A stretch of DNA of 64,000 nt from positions 372,001 to 436,000 of the forward strand of contig CAWDVK010000004.1 in assembly GCA_963805715.1 (NCBI GenBank), written 5' to 3'. The position numbers and the translations under genes were made by a program. The notes below the pieces were generated by a model that saw only the letters and a list, made by a program, of their open reading frames with translations, was not told where the DNA came from and searched no databases. Shown in pieces: positions 16,814 through 23,948 of the stretch (position 1 is its first letter; every line of letters begins with the position of its first letter). This DNA comes from CAWDVK01 sp963805715. Its GTDB lineage: Bacteria; Actinomycetota; Actinomycetes; Streptosporangiales; Streptosporangiaceae.

Positions 16814-18076
16814 ATGAGCGCCGCGGAAGTAGCGGCAGAACGGGCCACGTTCCGGGATGTGTTCGCGAACTCGGAGTTCCGCGCGCTCTGGCTGGCCCAG
16901 CTCCTGTCGGTCGCCGGCGATCAGCTGGCCAGGGTCGCCATGACCGTGCTGGTCTACGACCGCACCCACTCCGCGCTCTGGACGGCTGCGACCTACGCGG
17001 CGACCTTTCTGCCCTGGATCCTGGGCAGCGTCACGCTATCCGGGCTCGCCGACCGGCTGCCGAGAAGACAGCTGATGGTCGCCTGCGATGCGGCCCGGCT
17101 GATGCTGGTCTCACTGATGGCGCTGGTGAGTCTGGTTGTTGCGTCCGGCGCCGCTCTCTGGATCATGGTCGCCCTGCTCTTCGTCGTGACGCTGCTGGAC
17201 TCGCCGTTCAAGTCGGCCAGGTCCGCGCTGGTGCCGGACATCCTCACAGGAGATCACTATGTCCTCGGAACAGCTGTCACTCAGACGACGTTCCAGGTCG
17301 GCACGGTTGTAGGCTTCGCGCTCGGCGGAGTAGCCGTGAGCCTCCTCGGCGTGCGGTCTGCCCTGATGGTCGACGCAGCGACGTTCGGTGCCTCCGCCGT
17401 ACTCCTCTGGTCCCAGGTGGCGCCCCGTCCGGCCGCGGCTCCTGCTGTCCTGGTACAGGAGCGCTCACAGTCCGCCGGCATGGCTGCCGGGATGAGGCTC
17501 GTATTCGGCCAGCGCATCCTGCGTACGCTGGTGCTCTTCGGCTGGCTCGTCGCCTTTTACGAGGTACCGCTGAGCCTGGCCGTGCCGTATGCGGCTCGTT
17601 TCCACCATCTGGCCCTGCCGGTCGCGGCAGGCCTGATCTTCGCGTCGGTGCCCTTCGGCAATATCCTCGGCCTCGTTGTCGTGGGTCGCCTGGTGACCCC
17701 GGCCCGGCGGCGCATCTGGATGGGACCGCTCGCTGTACTGGCTTGCGGCCTGCTGGCCCTCTGCTGGTTCCGGCCAGGCCTCATCGCCTCCATGTGCATC
17801 TTCGTGATCGCAGGCGCGTGTGCCGCCTACCAGCTCCCCGCTAACGCCTCCTTCGTGGCGGCGGTTCCGCCGGAGCGGCGCGGCCAGGCGTTCGGGCTGG
17901 CCAACGGAGGCATGCAGGTCTCCCAGGGGCTGTGGTTCGTGGCGGCAGGAGCCGCCGCGCTAGCGGTGGCGCCAGCCGTCGTCATAGCCGTCAGCGGCTC
18001 ACTGGGAGCCGTGGTTGCGGCCGGGCTCGCGAAGACCTGGCAGGAGCAGGCCAGATTTCATGGAAGTGAGTCATGA
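16814..18076 (+). CDS. Major facilitator superfamily exporter
   Basis: The 420-residue membrane protein has about 12 hydrophobic segments and the motif-A-like loop SGLADRLPRRQLM after helix 2. A central cytoplasmic loop (SQVAPRPAAAPAVLVQERSQ) lies between the halves. It resembles Bcr/MDR-type and macrolide-efflux-like MFS drug exporters. The ATG at 16814 has AGGA 5 bases upstream. The in-frame ATG at 16799 has no site. The stop lies at the edge of a terminator hairpin that also closes the opposing hexapeptide array. The transported compound is unknown. Confidence 0.85.
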   Translation: MSAAEVAAERATFRDVFANSEFRALWLAQLLSVAGDQLARVAMTVLVYDRTHSALWTAATYAATFLPWILGSVTLSGLADRLPRRQLMVACDAARLMLVSLMALVSLVVASGAALWIMVALLFVVTLLDSPFKSARSALVPDILTGDHYVLGTAVTQTTFQVGTVVGFALGGVAVSLLGVRSALMVDAATFGASAVLLWSQVAPRPAAAPAVLVQERSQSAGMAAGMRLVFGQRILRTLVLFGWLVAFYEVPLSLAVPYAARFHHLALPVAAGLIFASVPFGNILGLVVVGRLVTPARRRIWMGPLAVLACGLLALCWFRPGLIASMCIFVIAGACAAYQLPANASFVAAVPPERRGQAFGLANGGMQVSQGLWFVAAGAAALAVAPAVVIAVSGSLGAVVAAGLAKTWQEQARFHGSES

Positions 18077-18102
18077 TCGCAGCCCAAGGCCGGGGCTGCG
18101 AT
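18076..18102. terminator. Bidirectional hairpin between MFS gene and hexapeptide array
   Basis: Perfect 10-bp arms ATCGCAGCCC (18076-18085) and GGGCTGCGAT (18093-18102) enclose a 7-base loop. It begins at the last base of the MFS stop. Read on the minus strand, it lies 8 bases after the last MRGEWG stop codon, so it ends transcription of both units. Confidence 0.75.
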
Positions 18103-18110
18103 AGGGAGTT

Positions 18111-18131
18111 CTAGCCCCATTCGCCGCGCAT
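18111..18131 (-). CDS. Hexapeptide ORF MRGEWG, copy 8 (last)
   Basis: Same peptide and SD (18138-18145), but the stop is TAG because array homology ends inside the stop codon. The ORF is still closed at the same place. The terminator hairpin begins 8 bases later. Confidence 0.45.
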   Translation of the reverse strand: MRGEWG

Positions 18132-18184
18132 GGTGGTCTCCTTCCGGTGGGTGGGCGGGTGCTGGCTGGTGTGGTGGTCGGGTC

Positions 18185-18205
18185 TCAGCCCCATTCGCCG
18201 CGCAT
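18185..18205 (-). CDS. Hexapeptide ORF MRGEWG, copy 7
   Basis: Identical unit with its own SD. Confidence 0.42.
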   Translation of the reverse strand: MRGEWG

Positions 18206-18258
18206 GGTGGTCTCCTTCCGGTGGGTGGGCGGGTGCTGGCTGGTGTGGTGGTCGGGTC

Positions 18259-18279
18259 TCAGCCCCATTCGCCGCGCAT
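18259..18279 (-). CDS. Hexapeptide ORF MRGEWG, copy 6
   Basis: Identical unit with its own SD. Confidence 0.42.
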   Translation of the reverse strand: MRGEWG

Positions 18280-18332
18280 GGTGGTCTCCTTCCGGTGGGT
18301 GGGCGGGTGCTGGCTGGTGTGGTGGTCGGGTC

Positions 18333-18353
18333 TCAGCCCCATTCGCCGCGCAT
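18333..18353 (-). CDS. Hexapeptide ORF MRGEWG, copy 5
   Basis: Identical unit with its own SD. Confidence 0.42.
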   Translation of the reverse strand: MRGEWG

Positions 18354-18406
18354 GGTGGTCTCCTTCCGGTGGGTGGGCGGGTGCTGGCTGGTGTGGTGGT
18401 CGGGTC

Positions 18407-18427
18407 TCAGCCCCATTCGCCGCGCAT
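18407..18427 (-). CDS. Hexapeptide ORF MRGEWG, copy 4
   Basis: Identical unit with its own SD. Confidence 0.42.
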   Translation of the reverse strand: MRGEWG

Positions 18428-18480
18428 GGTGGTCTCCTTCCGGTGGGTGGGCGGGTGCTGGCTGGTGTGGTGGTCGGGTC

Positions 18481-18501
18481 TCAGCCCCATTCGCCGCGCA
18501 T
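18481..18501 (-). CDS. Hexapeptide ORF MRGEWG, copy 3
   Basis: Identical unit. A longer minus-strand frame (77 codons from 18714) enters the array and ends in this ORF, but it has no site of its own and unlikely composition. Confidence 0.42.
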   Translation of the reverse strand: MRGEWG

Positions 18502-18554
18502 GGTGGTCTCCTTCCGGTGGGTGGGCGGGTGCTGGCTGGTGTGGTGGTCGGGTC

Positions 18555-18575
18555 TCAGCCCCATTCGCCGCGCAT
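18555..18575 (-). CDS. Hexapeptide ORF MRGEWG, copy 2
   Basis: Identical to copy 1, including SD and spacer. The upstream 53-base spacer is U-free in the transcript. Confidence 0.42.
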   Translation of the reverse strand: MRGEWG

Positions 18576-18628
18576 GGTGGTCTCCTTCCGGTGGGTGGGC
18601 GGGTGCTGGCTGGTGTGGTGGTCGGGTC

Positions 18629-18649
18629 TCAGCCCCATTCGCCGCGCAT
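18629..18649 (-). CDS. Hexapeptide ORF MRGEWG, copy 1 (promoter-proximal)
   Basis: Six codons plus TGA, with GGAAGGAG at 18656-18663 and a 6-base spacer to ATG, among the best ribosome-binding sites in the window. The sequence upstream of the SD differs from the other copies, which marks the array edge. No promoter can be fixed in the 230 bases before it. Coding is inferred from the repeated SD-start-stop arrangement, not from homology. Confidence 0.45.
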   Translation of the reverse strand: MRGEWG

Positions 18650-18786
18650 GGTGGTCTCCTTCCTTGGCGGATTGTTAGGCGTCCCGAAGCGGGGTAGCTG
18701 TCGGTAGCTGGCACCCGGACGTCGCTCGCTGTTATCGTCCTTTAGTGCACATGAATGGTCGATCGTCCGGATGCGAGGCGTTGATC

Positions 18787-18815
18787 TTGACAAAAGAGTA
18801 AGCTTTCTGTAACCA
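18787..18815 (+). promoter_or_regulatory. Possible sigma-70-type promoter of the GGDEF-like gene
   Basis: A perfect TTGACA (18787-18792) is followed after 17 bases by TAACCA (18810-18815), within a markedly AT-richer patch 67 bases before the ATG at 18883. The -10 match is partial. The opposite strand of this patch must also hold the promoter of the hexapeptide array, for which no clear elements are seen. Confidence 0.45.
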
Positions 18816-18882
18816 TGCGGCTTTAGTTCCTAGTAGTCCGTTACAAGTGTAATTGGTTTGCCGTCGGCCGGAGGGGGTGCTC

Positions 18883-20196
18883 ATGGCCGCCCGCCACCTG
18901 CCCAGTCACCTGTCAGGTGGCCTCCGGCGAGCCGTGAGCTGGGCTCGCTCATGGCAGATCTGGTCACTGACCGACCCGTTGCGCGGTTACCTCTTGCTGG
19001 TGACATCGCTGGCTGTGCTCGCCGTCGCGCTGGCGGTAGCGCACGCGCCCTGGCATGTCGCCCAGTTCCTGGTGTTCCTCGGGCTGCTGGCTTGTGGCGT
19101 CGTTGCAATCGAGTCCACTCGCACCATCAGGGAGATTCATGGCGCGATAGTACGAGATTTGCTGCCTGTCTTCTATCTCGCGATAGCGATCATTCTTCCG
19201 CCTGTATATGCTTTTCTGGCTCCATTGCCGCTATTGATCTACAAGCTGCGGCGAGTTCCCGGCCTGGTCGCCTACCGGCGGGTCTTCAGCAACGCCACGA
19301 TCAGCCTGGCTTACGGCTCTGTCTCTGTCATCTTTCACGCCCTGCCCGGTCTTGCCGGGCATCCTCTGGTCAGTGGGCTGCATGCGCTCGCCTGGTCTGG
19401 CGTCGTGGCGGGATGTGGTGCACTCGCGTGGGCGATCAATGATGGCCTGGTTTTTATCGCGATTAAGCTGGCTGATCCTGGATCGCGCTTTCGCGAGATG
19501 ATCGGCAATCGTGAAGCCCTCACCTCCGATCTCATCGAGCTCAGCCTCGGCACCTCCCTGGCCCTGATCGTGGCGATTGACCCTGTGCTCATGGCGCTCG
19601 CTCTTCCGTCGATAGTCCTGTACCGGCGATACTTGATGAACGCCCAGCTTGTCGCGCTGGCCCGGATAGATGCCGACACGGGGCTGCTCAACGCGAACAC
19701 CTTCCAGCGCGAGGCAGAAGTCGAGTTCTACCGTGCGGTGCGCTCTGACGCTCCGCTGGCGCTGGCGAAGGTCAACATTGATGACTTCAAGTCGATGCGG
19801 GAGACAGTGGGAGGCGTCGTATGCGATCAGCTGCGGCGCGACATCGCCGGCATGCTGAGGGAACAACTCCGGGATCGTGACCTGATTGGCTGTGTCAAGG
19901 GCGAGGAGTTCGCGATTTTGCTCCCGCAGACCGGCTGGGTCGAGGCCAAGCGCATCAGCGAGCGCATGCGCGATCACATCGCTGCCGAACCGATCGCCAT
20001 TGAGTCCGGAACGCAGGAGGGCTTCGTGTTCCGCCTCACTGTCTCCATTGGCGTGGCGGTCCTGAACGACTCCGAGCGGGCGCTCAGTGAGCTGATAGGT
20101 GCTGCTGACACTGCACTCGGACGGGCCAGGAGCACAGGCTGGAGCAAGGTATGCGTGCTTCCCGACGGATGGGCCGGGCCGCAGGGCCTGTCGTAG
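18883..20196 (+). CDS. Membrane protein with degenerate GGDEF domain
   Basis: The 437-residue protein has five to six hydrophobic segments in the first 240 residues, then a GGDEF-fold domain. Key diguanylate cyclase residues are changed. The first metal Asp is Asn298 (VNIDDFK), the substrate Asn-Asp pair is Arg-Glu, and the signature is KGEEF (339-343) instead of GGEEF. Overall fold elements (ADTALGRARSTGWSKV) remain. It is therefore probably not an efficient c-di-GMP synthase and may be a sensor. The ATG at 18883 has GGAGGGGG upstream, which excludes the in-frame GTG at 18853. It is divergent from the hexapeptide array. Confidence 0.82.
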   Translation: MAARHLPSHLSGGLRRAVSWARSWQIWSLTDPLRGYLLLVTSLAVLAVALAVAHAPWHVAQFLVFLGLLACGVVAIESTRTIREIHGAIVRDLLPVFYLAIAIILPPVYAFLAPLPLLIYKLRRVPGLVAYRRVFSNATISLAYGSVSVIFHALPGLAGHPLVSGLHALAWSGVVAGCGALAWAINDGLVFIAIKLADPGSRFREMIGNREALTSDLIELSLGTSLALIVAIDPVLMALALPSIVLYRRYLMNAQLVALARIDADTGLLNANTFQREAEVEFYRAVRSDAPLALAKVNIDDFKSMRETVGGVVCDQLRRDIAGMLREQLRDRDLIGCVKGEEFAILLPQTGWVEAKRISERMRDHIAAEPIAIESGTQEGFVFRLTVSIGVAVLNDSERALSELIGAADTALGRARSTGWSKVCVLPDGWAGPQGLS

Positions 20197-20396
20197 CGGT
20201 CTTCATTTGTCCAGCTGGCGGGTGCTTCTTTCCAGCGGAAGATAACTCCAGGGAAAGCATGAGTCCGGTGAGTGTCAGTACTGACGCGCGCTGGCGCGGA
20301 CTGCAGCGGTGACGTTGCTGGGCCCTGGCCTGGCCGGCCCGAGCGGATGAGAGGATCGGGCTGCGTAGCTGACTGACGGGAAGGCGGGCGTCTGCC

Positions 20397-21365
20397 ATGA
20401 GGGCTGCTCTTTACGACACGCTGGGCTCGGCGCACCAGGTTCTCCGGGTCGAGGAGGTACCGCGGCCGGAGCCTGGTCCTGCCGAGGTGCGCGTCAAGAT
20501 CGAGTTCTCGGGCGTGAACCCGACCGACTGGAAGTCCCGCAGCGGTGCCACGGCACGTCCGATCGAGGGCTTCCAGATCCCGCACCATGACGGCGCCGGC
20601 GTCATCGACGCTGTCGGCGACGGTGTCGACCCGGCACGGATCGGTCAGCGGGTCTGGCTCTGGCTCGCCGCCGCCGGGCGGCAGTGGGGTACTGCCGCCG
20701 AGTGGTCCGTGGTGCCCGAGCGGCAGGCTGTTCCGCTGCCCGACGGCGTGTCAGCCGAGCTGGGCGCGAGCATCGGCGTTCCGGCGCTGACCGCGCATCG
20801 CTGCCTGTTCGCCGATGGCCCGGTGGAGGGCAGGAACGTGCTGGTCGCCGGGGGCGCCGGGGCGGTTGGCCACTTCGCGATCGAGCTGGCCAAGCACGCC
20901 GGCGGCCGGGTGGTCACGACGGTAAGCGGTCCGGAGAAGGCGAAGCTGGCCGCCGAGGCCGGTGCCGACCTGGTCGTGAACTACAAGAACGCGGACGCGG
21001 TCCAGCAGGTGCAGTCTTTCGCCAGCCGGATGGACCGGATCGTCGAGCTTGCCCTCGGTGCCAACCTGGAGCTAGACCTGGCCGTAGCCGGCCCGGAGAC
21101 GCACCTTGTGGACTATGCGGCGGAGAGCACCGACCCCGTGCTTCCGGTCCGGGCCTGCATGAACGCGAACATCGTGATCAGGTTCGTGCTGCTCTACGGG
21201 GTGCCGTCGGCGGCGCTCGACCAGGCCGTGGCCGAGGTTAGCCGTGCGCTGGCCGACGGGGCGCTTACCGAGCTGCCGGTACGCAGGTTCCCGCTGGATC
21301 AGATCGCCGAGGCGCAGGAGGCCGTTGAGCAGGGATTCGTCGGCAAGGTCCTGGTCGTGCCGTAA
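20397..21365 (+). CDS. Zinc-independent quinone oxidoreductase (MDR family)
   Basis: The 322-residue medium-chain dehydrogenase/reductase of the QorA type has an N-terminal GroES-like domain (PGPAEVRVKIEFSGVNPTDW). The NADPH-binding Rossmann motif is AGGAGAVGHFAIELAKHAGG at about residues 150-170. Structural and catalytic zinc Cys ligands are absent, as in NADPH:quinone reductases. The ATG at 20397 opens MRAALYDTLG. It is monocistronic in appearance, with 200 bases before it carrying no gene. The natural substrate is unknown. Confidence 0.87.
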   Translation: MRAALYDTLGSAHQVLRVEEVPRPEPGPAEVRVKIEFSGVNPTDWKSRSGATARPIEGFQIPHHDGAGVIDAVGDGVDPARIGQRVWLWLAAAGRQWGTAAEWSVVPERQAVPLPDGVSAELGASIGVPALTAHRCLFADGPVEGRNVLVAGGAGAVGHFAIELAKHAGGRVVTTVSGPEKAKLAAEAGADLVVNYKNADAVQQVQSFASRMDRIVELALGANLELDLAVAGPETHLVDYAAESTDPVLPVRACMNANIVIRFVLLYGVPSAALDQAVAEVSRALADGALTELPVRRFPLDQIAEAQEAVEQGFVGKVLVVP

Positions 21366-21496
21366 GCCCGGCCCGGCCCGGCCGGCTCCCATACGCCAAC
21401 CACCGAGGGGAGGGACCGCCCGGCAGCGGTCATGGCGGCTTCGTCCGCTGTCAGTACCAGCTGCCATGGTGGCGGCCATGACCGGCAGGAGGCACC

Positions 21497-22075
21497 ATGA
21501 GTGTCATGAGCACACCGGACGTGTGGGCCGACCAGCAGCGGCTGCTGACCGTCGAGGATATGGAGAACATGCCCGACGACGAGTTCCGTTACGAGCTGGA
21601 TGACGGGGTGCTGATCGTGTCCCCCGCCCCGTCCAGCCTGCACCAGCTCGCGGTCGCCCGGCTGACCATTATCCTGACCACGGCGTGCCCGGATGGCCTG
21701 GTGGTGCTACCAGGAGTCGGCGTGAACATCACCAGGTTCCAGCACCGGGTGCCCGACCTGGCCGTGGTGCGGGCCGACTCGTTCGGGAGCGTTTTCCAGG
21801 AGCGGCCGCCCCAGCTGGCCGTCGAGGTCGCCTCGCCGCGGACGAGGCTGTACGACCGGAATCGGAAGAAGGACGTCTACGAGAGCTTCGGCATCCCGTC
21901 GTACTGGATCGTCACGCCCGAGCTGGACCGGCCCGACCTCACCGTGTTCGAGCTGAGGTCGGGCCGGTACGAGCAGGCCGCTTACGTCGAAGGCGACGAG
22001 GCGTTCGAGGCGCAGCTGCCGTTTCCGGCCACGGTCGTGCCGTCACGGCTGGTGACAACAGCGCCGCTCAGCTGA
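21497..22075 (+). CDS. Uma2 family (DUF820) nuclease-fold protein
   Basis: The 192-residue Uma2/DUF820 protein has a PD-(D/E)XK-like fold and is abundant in actinomycetes and cyanobacteria. Visible elements are MPDDEFRYELDDGVLIVSP with the conserved Glu, VPDLAVVRAD with the Asp, PPQLAVEVASP with the acidic centre, and NRKKDVYESFGIPSYWIV with the Lys. Nuclease activity is predicted from fold but generally unproven. The ATG at 21497 has AGGAGG nearby. It is convergent with AspRS2. Confidence 0.83.
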   Translation: MSVMSTPDVWADQQRLLTVEDMENMPDDEFRYELDDGVLIVSPAPSSLHQLAVARLTIILTTACPDGLVVLPGVGVNITRFQHRVPDLAVVRADSFGSVFQERPPQLAVEVASPRTRLYDRNRKKDVYESFGIPSYWIVTPELDRPDLTVFELRSGRYEQAAYVEGDEAFEAQLPFPATVVPSRLVTTAPLS

Positions 22076-22109
22076 CGCCGCCAGTTGGAACTAGGACGCC
22101 GATCGCTCG

Positions 22110-23402
22110 TCAGGGGCTGAGCCGGTGCAGGTCGCGCGGGAACAGCGTGACCTGGCGGACATTGGCCGTGCCGGTCAGCCGCGCTGTCCACCGCTCCAGC
22201 CCGATGGCGAAGCCGCCGTGCGGCGGCATCCCGTGCTCGAATACCTGCAGGTAGCTGGCGTAGGGCGCCGGATCTTCGGCGCGCGCTGCCAGCGCGGCCA
22301 GGTAGTCCTCGTGCCGGTGCAGCCGCTGCCCGCCAGTCACCAGCTCCAGCCCGCGGAACAGCAGGTCGAAGCCGTTGGTGTAGCCGGGGCGCGCCGGGTC
22401 GGGGTGGGTGTAGAAGGGCTTGGCCGCGAGCGGGTACCCGGTCACGAACAGGAACTCGCTGCCGTGCTCGCGCAGTGCCCACTCGCACAGCCACCGCTCG
22501 TGCGCGGGGGAGAGGTCGGGCTCGCCGCGCGGGTCCTCGCCCATCTGCCCGGCCATCAGCTCCTGCGCATCGGTGAAGTGGATCTGCGGGATCTTCGCCG
22601 GAACTTCTGGCAGCCGGACCCCGAGCAGTTCGCATGCGGGACGGGCCCGCTCGGCGACACCCGTCACCAGGCCGGCCATCACCTCGCGCAGCACCGCCAT
22701 GACGTCCTGGTGGTCGGTGATGAAGCCGAGCTCGGCGTCCAGGCTGGTGTACTGGGCCAGGTGCCGGGCGGTGTCATGCGGCTCGGCCCTGAATACCGGT
22801 CCCACCTCGTAGACCCGCTCGAACACCCCGACCAGGGCCTGCTTGAAGAACTGCGGCGACTGGGCGAGGTAAGCGGGCCGGCCGAAGTAGCCGATGCCGA
22901 AGACGCTCGCCCCTGACTCGGTCGCCGACTCGACGATCTTGGGCGTGTGCACTTCGGTGAAGTCCAGCCCGTCCAGGGCCTGCCGGAAGCCGGCCACGCT
23001 GGCCGCGGAGATCTCGAACCCGGCCTTCAGCACCGGGTGGCGCAGGGTAGTCGGCGCATGGTCGAGGATCGTCGGCAGCGATGCGGTCACGGCCGGCCGG
23101 TACAGGTCGAATGGCGGTGGCGCGGCCAGGCCCGAGAGCGGCTCGACCACTGGCTCGGCCAGCTCGGCGCCGCCGGGAGCCCGGGCATTGGCCACGACGG
23201 TGCCGGTCACCTGGATGACAGTCTCCTCCGGGAGCGCCGGAGCGGCTGCCGCGGGCAGGACGACCTGGGCCAGGCCTGAGCGGTCGCGGACGATGAGGAA
23301 GGTCACGGACTTGAGGTCCCGGCGGCGATGCAGCCAGCCGGCGATCGTGATCTGCTGGCCGGCGTATGCGGGCACGTCGGCAGCGAGGACTCGAGAGATC
23401 AT
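22110..23402 (-). CDS. Archaeal-type aspartyl-tRNA synthetase (AspRS2)
   Basis: The 430-residue class II synthetase has an N-terminal OB-fold anticodon-binding domain (ITIAGWLHRRRDLKSVTFLI). The catalytic core includes FTEVHTPKIVESATESGA, the FRAEPHDTARHL motif 2 region and GGFAIGLERWTARL motif 3. It lacks the GAD insertion of the usual 590-residue bacterial AspRS, so it is the shorter archaeal/eukaryal type and possibly non-discriminating for tRNA-Asn. The ATG at 23402 is preferred over the adjacent GTG at 23405. The upstream leader is a T-box with Asp specifier. The main AspRS gene is not in this window. Confidence 0.88.
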   Translation of the reverse strand: MISRVLAADVPAYAGQQITIAGWLHRRRDLKSVTFLIVRDRSGLAQVVLPAAAAPALPEETVIQVTGTVVANARAPGGAELAEPVVEPLSGLAAPPPFDLYRPAVTASLPTILDHAPTTLRHPVLKAGFEISAASVAGFRQALDGLDFTEVHTPKIVESATESGASVFGIGYFGRPAYLAQSPQFFKQALVGVFERVYEVGPVFRAEPHDTARHLAQYTSLDAELGFITDHQDVMAVLREVMAGLVTGVAERARPACELLGVRLPEVPAKIPQIHFTDAQELMAGQMGEDPRGEPDLSPAHERWLCEWALREHGSEFLFVTGYPLAAKPFYTHPDPARPGYTNGFDLLFRGLELVTGGQRLHRHEDYLAALAARAEDPAPYASYLQVFEHGMPPHGGFAIGLERWTARLTGTANVRQVTLFPRDLHRLSP

Positions 23403-23403
23403 C

Positions 23404-23690
23404 ACACTCCCTGGGGATATGCGCGACCCCTTGGGAGTGCGGGCGAGAAGGGAACTCGCGGTACCACCGCACCTTCACCGTCGCGGAGTGGCCGCGACGG
23501 CCTCGTTCAGGCCCGGTGACGGGGGCCAGCCGACGGGGCATCGGGCACTGCCGCTGGCCGCGGCCGCCGTTCCTCCCCGCACTCGGGAGGGTCTTCGCTT
23601 CCGGGGCGCGAGTCCGCCTTTCCAGCTGCCGGCGGCTCTCTGCTGCTCGCGTGATCCCGTGCTACTCGTCTCCGTCAGCGCGTTGCGCCC
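23404..23690 (-). promoter_or_regulatory. T-box riboswitch of AspRS2, translational type, Asp specifier
   Basis: Read on the minus strand, the leader has GACGGAGACGAGTA (AGTA at 23663-23666), then the AGAGAGCCG and GCTGGAAAGGC distal stem I elements. GAC at 23591-23593, about 70 bases past AGTA, is where the specifier falls. The T-box TGGTACCGCG is at 23457-23466. Downstream, CACTCCC (23433-23439) can pair with GGGAGTG (23405-23411), which contains the ribosome-binding site of the synthetase. Uncharged tRNA-Asp would therefore release translation. The secondary structure was judged by eye. Confidence 0.88.
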
Positions 23691-23948
23691 ACGATAGCGA
23701 GGCACCCCGCGCCGCGCCAAACCCATTTCCCGGGGAGCCTTCGCTCGCGGCGGCGGCTCGGCACCGCCGCGGCCACCCGGCAGCGGCCGCCACCGCGGGC
23801 CGCCCGCCTCCGGGGCCTCCTGGGGTGGCCGGCCGTGCCGGGAGCAGCGTCGGAGCGCGCCTGCTGTCGCTGTTTCAGCAGCAGCTGCGCATCCACGTCG
23901 TCAGGACGGGGCGCGCCGGGCGCTCCGGTGCTGGTTTAGCCTGGTTGC

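Larger units (their letters stand above)
18111..18663 (-). repeat. Perfect 74-bp tandem array, about 7.5 units, encoding repeated RBS plus hexapeptide ORF
   Basis: Eight SD-plus-ORF modules are spaced exactly 74 bases apart with no mismatch between full units. On the minus strand each unit is GGAAGGAG, ACCACC, then ATG CGC GGC GAA TGG GGC TGA, then a spacer. The 53 bases between stop and next start contain no T, so the transcript would be U-free and weakly structured there. That means no A on the plus strand and explains why all three plus frames lack stops. Homology ends exactly at the outer edge of the first SD (18663) and at the last ORF, whose stop is TAG rather than TGA. Confidence 0.95.

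Noticed and set aside
16527..16817. 96-codon ORF before the MFS gene
   Set aside because: Atypical codon use, no SD, no recognisable domain, and it would overlap the MFS start.
18111..18663. CRISPR array
   Set aside because: Spacer sequence is identical in every unit and there are no cas genes. It is a simple tandem repeat.
18111..18663. Assigning the hexapeptides to the microcin C or biarylitide class
   Set aside because: No MccB-like adenylating enzyme or P450 lies in the window, and the peptide sequence differs from both beyond the initial Met-Arg.
18130..18707. Long Trp-rich repeat proteins in three plus-strand frames of the 74-bp array
   Set aside because: The unit length is not a multiple of 3, all three frames are open for a compositional reason (no A in the spacers), and none has a fitting SD. 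The minus-strand mini-ORFs explain the layout better.
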